A stretch of 64,000 nucleotides of DNA from Planctomycetaceae bacterium (GTDB lineage Bacteria > Planctomycetota > Planctomycetia > Planctomycetales > Planctomycetaceae): NCBI GenBank assembly GCA_017795105.1, contig CP051247.1:2790001-2854000 (forward strand), read 5' to 3'. A model generated the notes under the pieces. The model was given only the letters and a program-made list of their open reading frames with translations. It was not told where the DNA came from and searched no databases. The translations under genes and the position numbers were made by a program. Shown in pieces: positions 56,339-64,000 of this stretch (position 1 is the first letter of the stretch; every line of letters starts with the position of its first letter).

Positions 56339-58045
56339 ATGAATGCATCCTCACCACAGATCTCTGTCGTTATACCAACTCGCGACCGAGCCTCGAGTCT
56401 TCAACGTTGTCTGGAATCGTTGCTTGCACAATCGATGAGCGACTTCGAAGTCATTGTGATCAATGACGGATCGACGGACGATACACGGGAAGTCCTGCGT
56501 GCCTTCTCTGCGACGAATCCCACACTTCGCGTCCACTCGATCCATCACGATACACCTCGAGGTGCCAACCCAAGCCGAAACGAAGCGATTTGCTCGTGCA
56601 GGAGCCCCTGGATCGCGTTTCTGGATGATGATTGTTACGCAACACCCGACTGGCTCGAACGGCTTTCGAACGAAGCAGTCGACGGACGAATTCCCGCAGT
56701 GACAGGCCACGTCGAGAATGTCGCCTTGTCGAACCAGTGGGAGCGATTCTTTATTGGCCAACATCGAGTTGTATCTCAGGACCGCGGGGGCGTACGTGTC
56801 GCCAGAAGGATTGTGGCAGGAAACGCATTAGTGCGACGCGAATGGCTGAACGACGCATTCGATGAGGATCGAGCGCGCGTATCGACTGATGTGACGACAT
56901 CCGCCCGAGGGGACGAAGAAGGCCTCAGGATTCGAATCGAACGAGCTGGCCTCTCGATCGTCCATGCTCCAAACGCAGTGGTCTTTCACGATCACTCTTA
57001 CACATTCGAGGCATTTTGTCGGCAGGCCTTTAAGAGCGGACAATCAACGGCTCGACTGGCGATCAAATATCGCCTGGCTCCCCGCTGGGAACTCTGTGCT
57101 CTCCTGATCGCGATGGTGATGCTTCCGTTGTCGACGGGTTGGCCTCTGGCTGGAGCGGTGGGATGGCCGGCACTCGGTCTCTTCCTGGCGGCAGCGCTTT
57201 GGAACGAGTCACAATTCAAGGCGAAGTCGATACAACAGATCGTCTTGAGTTTCCCGGCGATGTTCATCTACTACCTGCTGAGAGCAATTGGCTATGTCAC
57301 CGAGCTGATCGCCTCTTTTCACAAGCTGCCACGGACGTGCAAGCGAGCCTTAGGGAGGCTCTCCCTTGTCCGTTGGACACACCGAATAAAGGAAGAACAC
57401 CGGGTGTTCTCGCAGCATGCGGAATGGAAATGCTATCAGGATCGATGGCGCGAATCTCGCCGCGAAGGACGGACTGCACTCGCCGACAGACAACCCTGGT
57501 TGACCTTCCCCGCAGTGGACTGGCTAGAGGCTCGTTGCTTTGAAGGAATGCGAGTTTTCGAATGGGGGTCCGGAGGGTCAACGCTATTTCTATTGGATCG
57601 GGATGCGTCTGTTACGTCGATTGAACACGACCGTCTCTGGTCGGATCGGGTTAAGAGTGAACTCGGTCATGCGCCGACGATCGATCATCGCTGGATTCCG
57701 GCACAAGGAGGATCGTTTCGCGATTACGTCGCCGCAATTCGTGAATTTCCCGACGACTATTTTGACCTCGTTCTCATCGATGGACGTGCGCGGGTCGACT
57801 GCCTCGAAATTTCGGTTTCCAAAATTAAACCGGGGGGAGCGATTCTGTTCGACAATGCGGAACGACCACGATACGCACAAGCTGTCGAAATGACGCGCGA
57901 ATCCGCTCTTCGGGATTGGGAAGAGATTCTCCTTCCTGGCCCGACTCCGTACTTCTGGGGGTCGCATTCGACGACGATCGCCTGGGTACGCCCGGCGATC
58001 TGTTATCAAAGAACGACCAGCGTGGTAGCCAACAATGCGCGATAA
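56339..58045 (+). CDS. Glycosyltransferase family 2 fused to a class I methyltransferase
   Basis: A 568-residue protein of two parts. The GT-A domain (about 1-240) has ISVVIPTRDRASSLQRCLES, VINDGSTDDTREVLRAF and the DxD-type triple Asp at 96-98 in WIAFLDDDCYATPDWL. Hydrophobic segments follow at about 251-287 and 300-325. The C-terminal domain (about 395-550) carries a SAM-binding motif I, VFEWGSGGSTLFLL (406-419), Glu429 as acidic tip, and FDLVLIDGRARVDCLEI as motif IV. It may add and methylate a sugar of an exported glycan. Codon use looks more mixed than in the neighbours to the left (for example ATA near the start), which may reflect transfer. Confidence 0.85.
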   Translation: MNASSPQISVVIPTRDRASSLQRCLESLLAQSMSDFEVIVINDGSTDDTREVLRAFSATNPTLRVHSIHHDTPRGANPSRNEAICSCRSPWIAFLDDDCYATPDWLERLSNEAVDGRIPAVTGHVENVALSNQWERFFIGQHRVVSQDRGGVRVARRIVAGNALVRREWLNDAFDEDRARVSTDVTTSARGDEEGLRIRIERAGLSIVHAPNAVVFHDHSYTFEAFCRQAFKSGQSTARLAIKYRLAPRWELCALLIAMVMLPLSTGWPLAGAVGWPALGLFLAAALWNESQFKAKSIQQIVLSFPAMFIYYLLRAIGYVTELIASFHKLPRTCKRALGRLSLVRWTHRIKEEHRVFSQHAEWKCYQDRWRESRREGRTALADRQPWLTFPAVDWLEARCFEGMRVFEWGSGGSTLFLLDRDASVTSIEHDRLWSDRVKSELGHAPTIDHRWIPAQGGSFRDYVAAIREFPDDYFDLVLIDGRARVDCLEISVSKIKPGGAILFDNAERPRYAQAVEMTRESALRDWEEILLPGPTPYFWGSHSTTIAWVRPAICYQRTTSVVANNAR

Positions 58046-58138
58046 GATCGCGATCTGAGATGGGCCTTTCCAGATCATTAAAAAGGCTCGAGAGCAAATA
58101 GTGATCCGCTCGCGATTCCGTGGACCAGGAACAGAAAT

Positions 58139-59071
58139 GTGGGATTGAATCAGCCGAATCTTTTCCTGCTGGGGGCCCCGAAATGCGGGACAACAGCGAT
58201 CTACACCTACCTTGGAACGCACCCCCACGTCTACTTTCCCGCCGAAAAGGAACCCCATTTCTACGCGGAGGACTTTCCGTCTCATCGATCCTGCACCACA
58301 AGCGTCGACTACAACAGACTGTACGCAGGGGTTCACCCGACTCACCAGATTATTGGCGATGCGTCGATCCTGACACTCTACTCACGATGCGCCCTGCCCC
58401 GAATTCTTGCCGACTCTCCTCAGGCCCGCTTTTTGATTGCCGTTCGGAATCCGGCCGACTTAGTTGTCTCTCTGCACCGTCAGTTTGTCTGGTCCGGACG
58501 TGAGCGAGACTCCAACTTCGTGACGGCATGGCAACGTGAGGTCGCGCTGGTCCATCGATCCACGGCTGGTAGCTCAAAGGGATCCCCGGATGCAGCATCC
58601 TCACTACTTCACTACCCGGACTACGGAAGGCTGGGGACCCGGCTTGAACATCTCCTGTCCGTGGTCGACCGATCCCGTGTGCACGTGTTGTTTCTGGAAG
58701 ATATCCAAATGAGGCCGCGGGAGGTGTACCTCCAACTGCTCGACTTTCTGGAACTCACCGATGATGGCCGTCGCGAGTTTCCGCGCATCAATGAAGGCCG
58801 GCAGCATCGGTGGCTCTGGCTGTCTCGAATCTTTCAATCTCGTCCATGGCTGATGAAGTCCATCAAACAGCTGGGACTGTCAGAATCGCTACTGGCCTGG
58901 GGAACACGACCTGCCAGCAGAACGACAATTCCCGTCAAGTTTCAGAATGAGGTGCGCAAGTACTTCGAGAACGAAATCGTCTTGCTCGCTGAATTGACTC
59001 AGCGTGGTCTCTCGCATTGGCTGAGCAGTGATTCGGAGTTGCGATCAGACACGGCGGATGCGGTATGTTGA
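58139..59071 (+). CDS. Sulfotransferase (PAPS-dependent)
   Basis: A 310-residue sulfotransferase of the Sulfotransfer_1/3 type. The 5'-phosphosulfate-binding loop is LLGAPKCGTTAIYTYLGTHP (about 9-28), and the 3'-phosphate-binding motif is RFLIAVRNPADLVVSLHRQF (about 97-116). AEKEPHFYAEDF and VLFLEDIQMRP match the usual substrate-side elements. It transfers sulfate from PAPS to a sugar hydroxyl or amine, suggesting a sulfated glycan. The start is a GTG at 58139 (AGGAAC six bases upstream), since the ATG at 58137 is in another frame. Confidence 0.87.
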   Translation: MGLNQPNLFLLGAPKCGTTAIYTYLGTHPHVYFPAEKEPHFYAEDFPSHRSCTTSVDYNRLYAGVHPTHQIIGDASILTLYSRCALPRILADSPQARFLIAVRNPADLVVSLHRQFVWSGRERDSNFVTAWQREVALVHRSTAGSSKGSPDAASSLLHYPDYGRLGTRLEHLLSVVDRSRVHVLFLEDIQMRPREVYLQLLDFLELTDDGRREFPRINEGRQHRWLWLSRIFQSRPWLMKSIKQLGLSESLLAWGTRPASRTTIPVKFQNEVRKYFENEIVLLAELTQRGLSHWLSSDSELRSDTADAVC

Positions 59072-59074
59072 CGG

Positions 59075-60418
59075 TTAACCCGCGCTATCGACGATTGCTT
59101 CGGCTTGTGGCCCGCTCCGTTCCGGAGTGCTGGAGTTGTCAGTCCCGGCGAGCAGTATACGGAGTCCGAGGACGCTCATTGCGATTCTGGAGATTCCTGC
59201 CATCGATACAGCGAGTGCTGCTCCCATGAGTGGAAAGCGGGGGACTAGAAGTGCGGCGACGATAAGAAACACGGCAACGCCCCAAAGATGACACATCACG
59301 AGAAATCGTTCCCGCCCGATGGCGATCAAAGAGTGAAATGCAATTCTTCCCACCATCATGAACCCAGCGGCGAGTAGCAGAACTAATCCGCTTGGAAGTG
59401 CAGCTTGAAATTCATCCGGCAACATGAAGTTCACCGCGATCCAGAGTGCTCCTCCGGCGAGAACAACGAGGCATATCGCACACGACACGTACGTCAGCAG
59501 TAACTTGAGAATGAACGAACGTGTCTGTCCGTAGCGGCTGTGAATGTGCGGTGCAAGGACCCGATCGAGTTGATGAGCGAACAGAAGCAGGGCTCGGGGC
59601 GCGTACATGGCGATTGCCAAGATTCCAGCGACTGATTCGCCATGGAAGACGCGGACCAGGACGATCGCACCGGAAAGAGGTATCAATGTGAGCATTCCTG
59701 AAAGGACAAGCTTCCAGGAGGATGCAAGGAGGAGCATCGCTTCTTGACGAGAATAGTCCCAGCTGAATCCGGCAACCTCTCGGCCAATCAGATATCCCAG
59801 TATCAGGAACGTCAGGACCCATTTCAGCGCCAAGGTTACGGTCGCGGGAATTAGCGTCAGACTGTCGGTCGAATAGAGCGAGAGAATCGCCAGCAAACCG
59901 GTGAGCTCAGTGACAATGATCGTGATGGCCGGACGGGATTGAACATGGCGATAGTCAAAAAACGGCGCGAAGGTGAGACTGGCTGCGATGTTTCCGAACG
60001 CAATGATTCCCAGACACGCAACGTCTACCGTAGAGTTCAGAAGAAAACTGGCAGCGGCCAGCGTGGCGATCGCCAGTATCGTTCCCAAGGTCGTTGTGAT
60101 AACGAGATAGGAGGTCAAAAACGCGTTGAGAGCTTCGGGCCTTCGGCTCAACTCGCGAAGAAGAACCGGCCTCAGCCCCGCTGCGCTGACAAGTGAAAGG
60201 AAGCTCTGGACGGCCAGCGCAAACGCAAGAGAACCGTAGTCTCTCGTGCCTAGCGCGTGAGTAAGCAGATAAACATTCGCGAGTCCACAAACTTGTGCAA
60301 CCCCCATCCCCGAGACGAGCCATGAAAGATTGACTGCGGCCTGCTTCCCAGCGGGAGTGGCAAATCCTGATTGCCATTCATGGAACTGCTTCCGATAAGT
60401 GAGAATCAGATCTCGCAT
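59075..60418 (-). CDS. Polysaccharide flippase (Wzx/MATE-like)
   Basis: A 447-residue polytopic membrane protein with about 12 hydrophobic segments, beginning LSWLVSGMGVAQVCGLANVY and followed by LGTRDYGSLAFALAVQSFL, the typical Wzx/RfbX N-terminal segment. Further segments include LAIAMYAPRALLLFAHQLDR and GAALAVSMAGISRIAMSVLG. Family members flip undecaprenyl-linked oligosaccharides across the cytoplasmic membrane. It is convergent with the sulfotransferase gene, with only three bases between the stop codons. Confidence 0.83.
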   Translation of the reverse strand: MRDLILTYRKQFHEWQSGFATPAGKQAAVNLSWLVSGMGVAQVCGLANVYLLTHALGTRDYGSLAFALAVQSFLSLVSAAGLRPVLLRELSRRPEALNAFLTSYLVITTTLGTILAIATLAAASFLLNSTVDVACLGIIAFGNIAASLTFAPFFDYRHVQSRPAITIIVTELTGLLAILSLYSTDSLTLIPATVTLALKWVLTFLILGYLIGREVAGFSWDYSRQEAMLLLASSWKLVLSGMLTLIPLSGAIVLVRVFHGESVAGILAIAMYAPRALLLFAHQLDRVLAPHIHSRYGQTRSFILKLLLTYVSCAICLVVLAGGALWIAVNFMLPDEFQAALPSGLVLLLAAGFMMVGRIAFHSLIAIGRERFLVMCHLWGVAVFLIVAALLVPRFPLMGAALAVSMAGISRIAMSVLGLRILLAGTDNSSTPERSGPQAEAIVDSAG

Positions 60419-60637
60419 TTTGCGTTCAGCAGCGGAAGAGGCCTAAGTCCTCATGACGCCGACGGTCCCTTTGACAATCAGTCGGAATAATGGGCGTAGT
60501 CGTACTGGCTTAGGAAGTCCCGTGCAAACGCAACCGGAATGTTCATCAGAAATTGATGAAATACAAACTCAGTTGTTGTTCATGGTTGTCTCCCGTGAAA
60601 GTTTTCGCCTGATCGTCAATTGAGCCTTGGTCCTGTC

Positions 60638-62470
60638 ATGTCTGAACGTTCCTCGAAATCTTCAATATCTCGCTCCACTTTCTGGCTGCTCCTGGCTGCT
60701 GCCATCGGTGTCGTGTATGGAAACAGCTTCCAGGGGGTGTTTGTTTTTGATGACACGAATTCGATCCTCGACAATCCGTCGATTCGTTCGTTTGATGCGT
60801 TCTTTGCGACGCTCTCCTGGGACTCGCTGGTTCGGCCCGGCCGCTGGATGGCCTATCTGACGTTGACGGCCAATTATGCGATCTCGGAGCTCGAGCCGTG
60901 GTCGTATCATCTGGGGAACGTGCTGATCCATCTCGTCAATGCGTTGCTGCTGTTCGAACTCGTGAGAATTTCGGCTCAACGTCTGCGGTTTCCGGAAGAA
61001 CAGTCGAAGCTGCTGGCTTTCTCTGTGGCGTTGTTGTGGGCGGTGCATCCGCTGCAGACGCAGGCGGTGACGTACATCATTCAACGGATTGAGGCCCTGG
61101 CGTCGCTGTTCTATCTCGGCGTATTTGTCGGCTTCGCGAAATCTCAGGAGAAGTCCCGCAACGCGTGGCTGGTGGTATCGTTTGTCAGCTTCTGGTGCGG
61201 AATGTGGACGAAGCAGATCATCGTCACCGCTCCGCTGCTCCTGCTCTGTTATGACCGGATCTTCTGGGCAGCCAGCTGGAAGGATCTTTGGCGGAAGCGT
61301 GGCCTGTATCATGCCGCCATGCTGCTGAGTGCGGCCTGGATTGTTCTGGTGACCTTCGCCCGGCTCGGGAACGACTACGCTGGAAACACAACCGGACTGG
61401 GAACCGGAATCGGTTCGAGTTCGGGGGTCAGTCCACTGCAGTATGCCCTTACGCAGCCGGGAGTGGTGTTGTTCTACCTGCGGCTCTGGTTTCTTCCGGT
61501 CGGGCAGAACCTCGACCATTTCTGGAAACCGGCAACACTCCCGGAAGAGATCATCCCGTCACTGGTGATCCTTCTCGGACTGCTGGCCGCGACGGGATGG
61601 GCGTTGTGGAAAGCTCCGGTCGTGGGGTTCGCCGCGCTGTGGTTCTTTCTGATTCTGGCACCGACCTCGACGATCGTTCCGATTCGCGATCTCGCGGTCG
61701 AACATCGAACGTATCTGCCGTCGGCGGGGCTGAGCGTCCTTTGCGTGGCTGGACTGGCCTGGCTGATTCGCCGCTGGAAGGGAGTTGAAGATGATGGCCG
61801 TGCCCTGCTGCTTGCGTGCGGCGGGCTTGCAGTGGTTCTGGGCGTGATGACGCATCTGAGGAATGAAGTCTACTCCAGTGAGTTTATGCTCTGGCAGGAT
61901 GTGGTTGAGAAGTCGCCGAACAACGGACGGGCTCTGACGAACCTTGTCGAACATTACACCGCGCAGGGACGAACGCAGGAGGCGGAACAACTGGCCCGTC
62001 GAGCCGTGGCGGCCTTGCCCGACAGTCCGGAAACACAGAACCTGCTGGGGTCGGTGCTGATGGACTTAGGAAAGACGGAGGAAGCCGAGCAGCATGTTCG
62101 ACAGAGTCTGGCTCTCAAGCCGCTTCCGGAAGCCTGCCTGAATCTGGCGTTGCTGCTAGAAGCTCGTCAGCCTGAGGAGGCAATCGAACTGCTGCGGAAG
62201 GCGGTCGAACTTCGCCCCGACTTCTCACGGGCCCACAACCGGCTCGGCATGCTGCTACTGAAAACGGGGGGCGATCTAACGATAGCCGAACAGCATTTTC
62301 GGCTCGCGATTGAACAGGATCCTGCGAACGATTTCGCCTGCAACAACCTGGCAATTGTGCTGGCTCAACGCGGTCAGATCACTCAGGCCGTCGAATTGCT
62401 GCGGCAGATTCTCCGTCGTAATCCCGACTTCGATCTGGCGAAACGGAGTCTGGCGTACCTGAGCAACTAG
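60638..62470 (+). CDS. TMTC-like integral-membrane protein with C-terminal TPRs
   Basis: A 610-residue protein. About 11 hydrophobic segments in the first 400 residues contain GVFVFDDTNSILDNPS (about 33-48, with an Asp pair near the first luminal loop as in GT-C enzymes), SYHLGNVLIHLVNALLLFE, VALLWAVHPLQTQAVTYIIQ and AVEHRTYLPSAGLSVL, a pattern shared with TMTC and other PMT-like O-mannosyltransferases. From about 420 to the end run about five TPR units (GRTQEAEQLARRAVAALPDS, GKTEEAEQHVRQSLALKP, QPEEAIELLRKAVELRPD). It probably glycosylates extracytoplasmic proteins or lipids; the sugar and acceptor are unknown. The ATG at 60638 has a poor ribosome-binding site. Confidence 0.78.
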   Translation: MSERSSKSSISRSTFWLLLAAAIGVVYGNSFQGVFVFDDTNSILDNPSIRSFDAFFATLSWDSLVRPGRWMAYLTLTANYAISELEPWSYHLGNVLIHLVNALLLFELVRISAQRLRFPEEQSKLLAFSVALLWAVHPLQTQAVTYIIQRIEALASLFYLGVFVGFAKSQEKSRNAWLVVSFVSFWCGMWTKQIIVTAPLLLLCYDRIFWAASWKDLWRKRGLYHAAMLLSAAWIVLVTFARLGNDYAGNTTGLGTGIGSSSGVSPLQYALTQPGVVLFYLRLWFLPVGQNLDHFWKPATLPEEIIPSLVILLGLLAATGWALWKAPVVGFAALWFFLILAPTSTIVPIRDLAVEHRTYLPSAGLSVLCVAGLAWLIRRWKGVEDDGRALLLACGGLAVVLGVMTHLRNEVYSSEFMLWQDVVEKSPNNGRALTNLVEHYTAQGRTQEAEQLARRAVAALPDSPETQNLLGSVLMDLGKTEEAEQHVRQSLALKPLPEACLNLALLLEARQPEEAIELLRKAVELRPDFSRAHNRLGMLLLKTGGDLTIAEQHFRLAIEQDPANDFACNNLAIVLAQRGQITQAVELLRQILRRNPDFDLAKRSLAYLSN

Positions 62471-62487
62471 AGTCAGTAACGGCGTAA

Positions 62488-63675
62488 TCACTCCGCGGTC
62501 GTCATTTCCGGTTCCGGAATCTCGGAGGTCATCTCGGGGAGAGTCTCTTCCGGAAGCGGCTCGACAATCACGTCGTCGGAACTGTTATCCGATGGTGTCC
62601 CCGTTGCTCCCCAGCTGACCTCAAACTGGAGTGACTTGGGAAAGACGCGAGGCTGGCTGGCCAGTTCGCGTTCAATAATGGTGAACGAGGTCGCTTCTCC
62701 CGGTACCGCAAAATAGAGACGATCCTCCTTGTCCTGCCAGATGCACGGGTATTTGATGCCGCCCGTTTCTGCGGTCAGACGATAGCCGAGTCCCGAGACA
62801 CAGGCCGGCAAAACGAAACGATCACGGAACTCACGGAGCATTGTCGGATTTCGCAGCACGCTTTCGGTTTCATTCACTGCTCGGAGAAAATCGACGACGC
62901 CTTTGTTCATGATCTCTTTGCGGGGGCGATCGAAACTGGCAAACCGCTCACGATGGTAGTCTCGCAGCGGTTTGTTCTGCAGGACATCGACACGGACAAG
63001 TTGTGTCGTCGGCCCGGGTTCGACACTGATTTCGATACCCGGCTCGCGGGCAACAATCGACGTCCTCAGAATGCGGCTGTTGATGTTGATCCGGTCTCCC
63101 CCGTGTTCCTGCCGGTACTGCTGAAAAGCCTCCAGATCGCCAATTTGATTCTGCTTGATGACGACCAGCGGAATCGATCCGTTCGACACCAGTGTTCCCT
63201 GCATCTGTCCCCGCATCTTGGGGTTCAGATAGTCGTAGAGGAAGTAGAGCGCGATAATCGTGAGGAGAACGAAGATCGTTCCGGTTAGAAACGACGAGGA
63301 GGATTGCCGTCGCTGGGCGACGACTCGCCGCAGCGGATCTTCGTCCAGGCGATGCTGGTCGGGTTCCGACAACACCTGAAACAGTTCGCCGACCGCTTCT
63401 TCATTCGATTTGTTTGGACGTCCTTCCGCGGCAAGCTGTTCCAGATAGCCTTCCGTGTTCGCAGGCGAGGTCGGCTGTGGGGGCGGAGCGGTGGCGGCAG
63501 GAGGCGTGACCGAACCGACGGGAGGTGTGGTCGGGGCAGCAGCCGGGGTTTGCGCCTGCGGCGGGATGGGAACGAGGACCGGTTTTCCGCAACGGGGACA
63601 GGGGCCAGTCTGGCCCATGGCGGCGTCGGGAACCCGCAATGTGGCCTTGCAGTGAGGACAATCGAGCTGAATCAT
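62488..63675 (-). CDS. Zinc-ribbon membrane protein of unknown function
   Basis: A 395-residue protein. It opens with a double-Cys zinc ribbon, CPHC and CPRCGKPVLV, within the first 35 residues. A Pro/Ala/Thr-rich linker follows, then a segment with EAVGELFQVLSEPDQHRLDE, one transmembrane helix (TGTIFVLLTIIALYFLYDYL, about 140-160) and a large extracytoplasmic domain (GSIPLVVIKQNQIGDLEAF, VPGEATSFTIIERELASQP) with an acidic tail. Function unknown. An upstream frame runs to 63858, but the zinc ribbon and a promoter at 63755-63785 support the ATG at 63675. The next gene is divergent. Confidence 0.7.
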   Translation of the reverse strand: MIQLDCPHCKATLRVPDAAMGQTGPCPRCGKPVLVPIPPQAQTPAAAPTTPPVGSVTPPAATAPPPQPTSPANTEGYLEQLAAEGRPNKSNEEAVGELFQVLSEPDQHRLDEDPLRRVVAQRRQSSSSFLTGTIFVLLTIIALYFLYDYLNPKMRGQMQGTLVSNGSIPLVVIKQNQIGDLEAFQQYRQEHGGDRININSRILRTSIVAREPGIEISVEPGPTTQLVRVDVLQNKPLRDYHRERFASFDRPRKEIMNKGVVDFLRAVNETESVLRNPTMLREFRDRFVLPACVSGLGYRLTAETGGIKYPCIWQDKEDRLYFAVPGEATSFTIIERELASQPRVFPKSLQFEVSWGATGTPSDNSSDDVIVEPLPEETLPEMTSEIPEPEMTTAE

Positions 63676-63754
63676 GAGACTGTTCTGCGGTGTGAGGAGG
63701 AGGGCGCGGGGGGCAAGGGGCAAATCGAGCGGCTCGACTTCACCGTCTCCGCCT

Positions 63755-63785
63755 ATCATACTTGAAAAACAATAAGAGGGGTCAA
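63755..63785 (-). promoter_or_regulatory. Possible sigma70 promoter for the zinc-ribbon protein gene
   Basis: On the minus strand TTGACC (63785-63780) is followed by a 19-bp spacer and TATGAT (63760-63755), both one base from consensus, though the spacer is long. It would give a leader of about 75 bases before the ATG at 63675. Confidence 0.4.
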
Positions 63786-63841
63786 GAGTTGTCTTTATCT
63801 GCGGCCGTGAATGTCGCACCATTCGAGGCCGGGACGTATCG

Positions 63842-64000
63842 ATGAAGCCTGATGACAAGATCTGCTACTGCTTCCATGTGACGAAGCGGAAGATCATGAA
63901 CTTTATTCGCATTCACGAGCCGCGAGTGCCCAGCCAGATCAGCGAATGTGGGGGCGCTGGAACCGGTTGTGGCTGGTGCATCCCGTACCTGAAACGCTGC
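63842..64000 (+). CDS. BFD-like [2Fe-2S] protein, 3' end cut by window
   Basis: A 53-codon partial gene whose frame reaches the window edge. Cys8 and Cys10 in KICYCFHV and Cys43 and Cys46 in GTGCGWC match the C-x-C and C-x2-C spacing of BFD-like (bacterioferritin-associated-ferredoxin) domains, with ISECGGAGTGCGWCIPYL as the canonical second half. These domains store or shuttle iron-sulfur clusters, or appear as parts of larger reductases; the rest is outside the window. No ribosome-binding site is obvious before the ATG at 63842. Confidence 0.8.
   Translation, partial: MKPDDKICYCFHVTKRKIMNFIRIHEPRVPSQISECGGAGTGCGWCIPYLKRC

Overview
The window is a chromosomal segment of a planctomycete, most likely order Planctomycetales (a Rubinisphaera or Gimesia-like relative; this is inference from gene content, with no search run). 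The signs are: the adjacent DUF1501 plus cytochrome/DUF1549/DUF1553 pair (8.7-12.9 kb), a PVC-type secreted dehydrogenase-like protein with HEAT repeats (24.3-27.0 kb), a BBP7-like beta-barrel protein (41.5-43.3 kb), DUF1573 and DUF502 proteins, a Rad50/SMC-like ATPase with DUF4332-like helix-hairpin-helix tails, and many exported proteins of unknown function. GC content looks moderately high and many long antisense frames are shadows. No rRNA, tRNA, CRISPR array, prophage or complete insertion sequence was seen.

Layout. 0-7.3 kb: a run of minus-strand genes (truncated secreted amide hydrolase, GNAT acetyltransferase, DUF3592 protein, three poorly known proteins, an acetylxylan-esterase-like hydrolase). 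Each of the four gaps in the middle of this run carries one copy of a roughly 100-bp hairpin repeat. 7.4-18 kb: Rieske protein, an MfnE-like amino-acid kinase, the DUF1501/cytochrome pair, DUF427, DUF502, ferredoxin-NADP reductase, a nested cluster of small terminal-inverted-repeat elements, and rsmB. 18.3-21.6 kb: a Rad50-like ATPase with a CPQC hook candidate and two C-terminal helix-hairpin-helix modules. 21.7-31 kb: two small unknown genes, a ThuA-like protein, an SGNH/dehydrogenase/HEAT protein, an MsrA-MsrB fusion, a DUF374 acyltransferase, a methyltransferase, then a BON protein and a lipoprotein that follow gspD. 32-41 kb: a very large secretin, DUF1573, a BioF2/CelD-like acetyltransferase, a Xer-type recombinase, and citrate synthase with a clear promoter. 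41.5-50 kb: BBP7-like protein, altronate dehydratase, dnaG and rpoD.

50.2-62.5 kb is an export and glycan region. A type II secretion block (gspF, G, H, I, J, mostly ATGA-coupled) is followed by two family-2 glycosyltransferases around a DUF2304 protein, a glycosyltransferase-methyltransferase fusion, a PAPS-type sulfotransferase, a Wzx-like flippase and a TMTC-like membrane protein with TPRs. Together these suggest assembly and export of a methylated or sulfated surface glycan, or protein O-glycosylation. The secretin partner of the pseudopilins lies 15 kb away; no GspE ATPase, GspK, L, M or prepilin peptidase is in the window.

Most notable observations: the ATPase/HhH fusion; the secretin with about seven N-type repeats; the DUF502 gene, whose conserved N-terminus can only be reached from a non-standard start (ATC behind a good ribosome-binding site); the glycosyltransferase-methyltransferase fusion; and several unrelated families of small (about 100-180 bp) palindromic intergenic repeats, one of which supplies the stop codon of rsmB.
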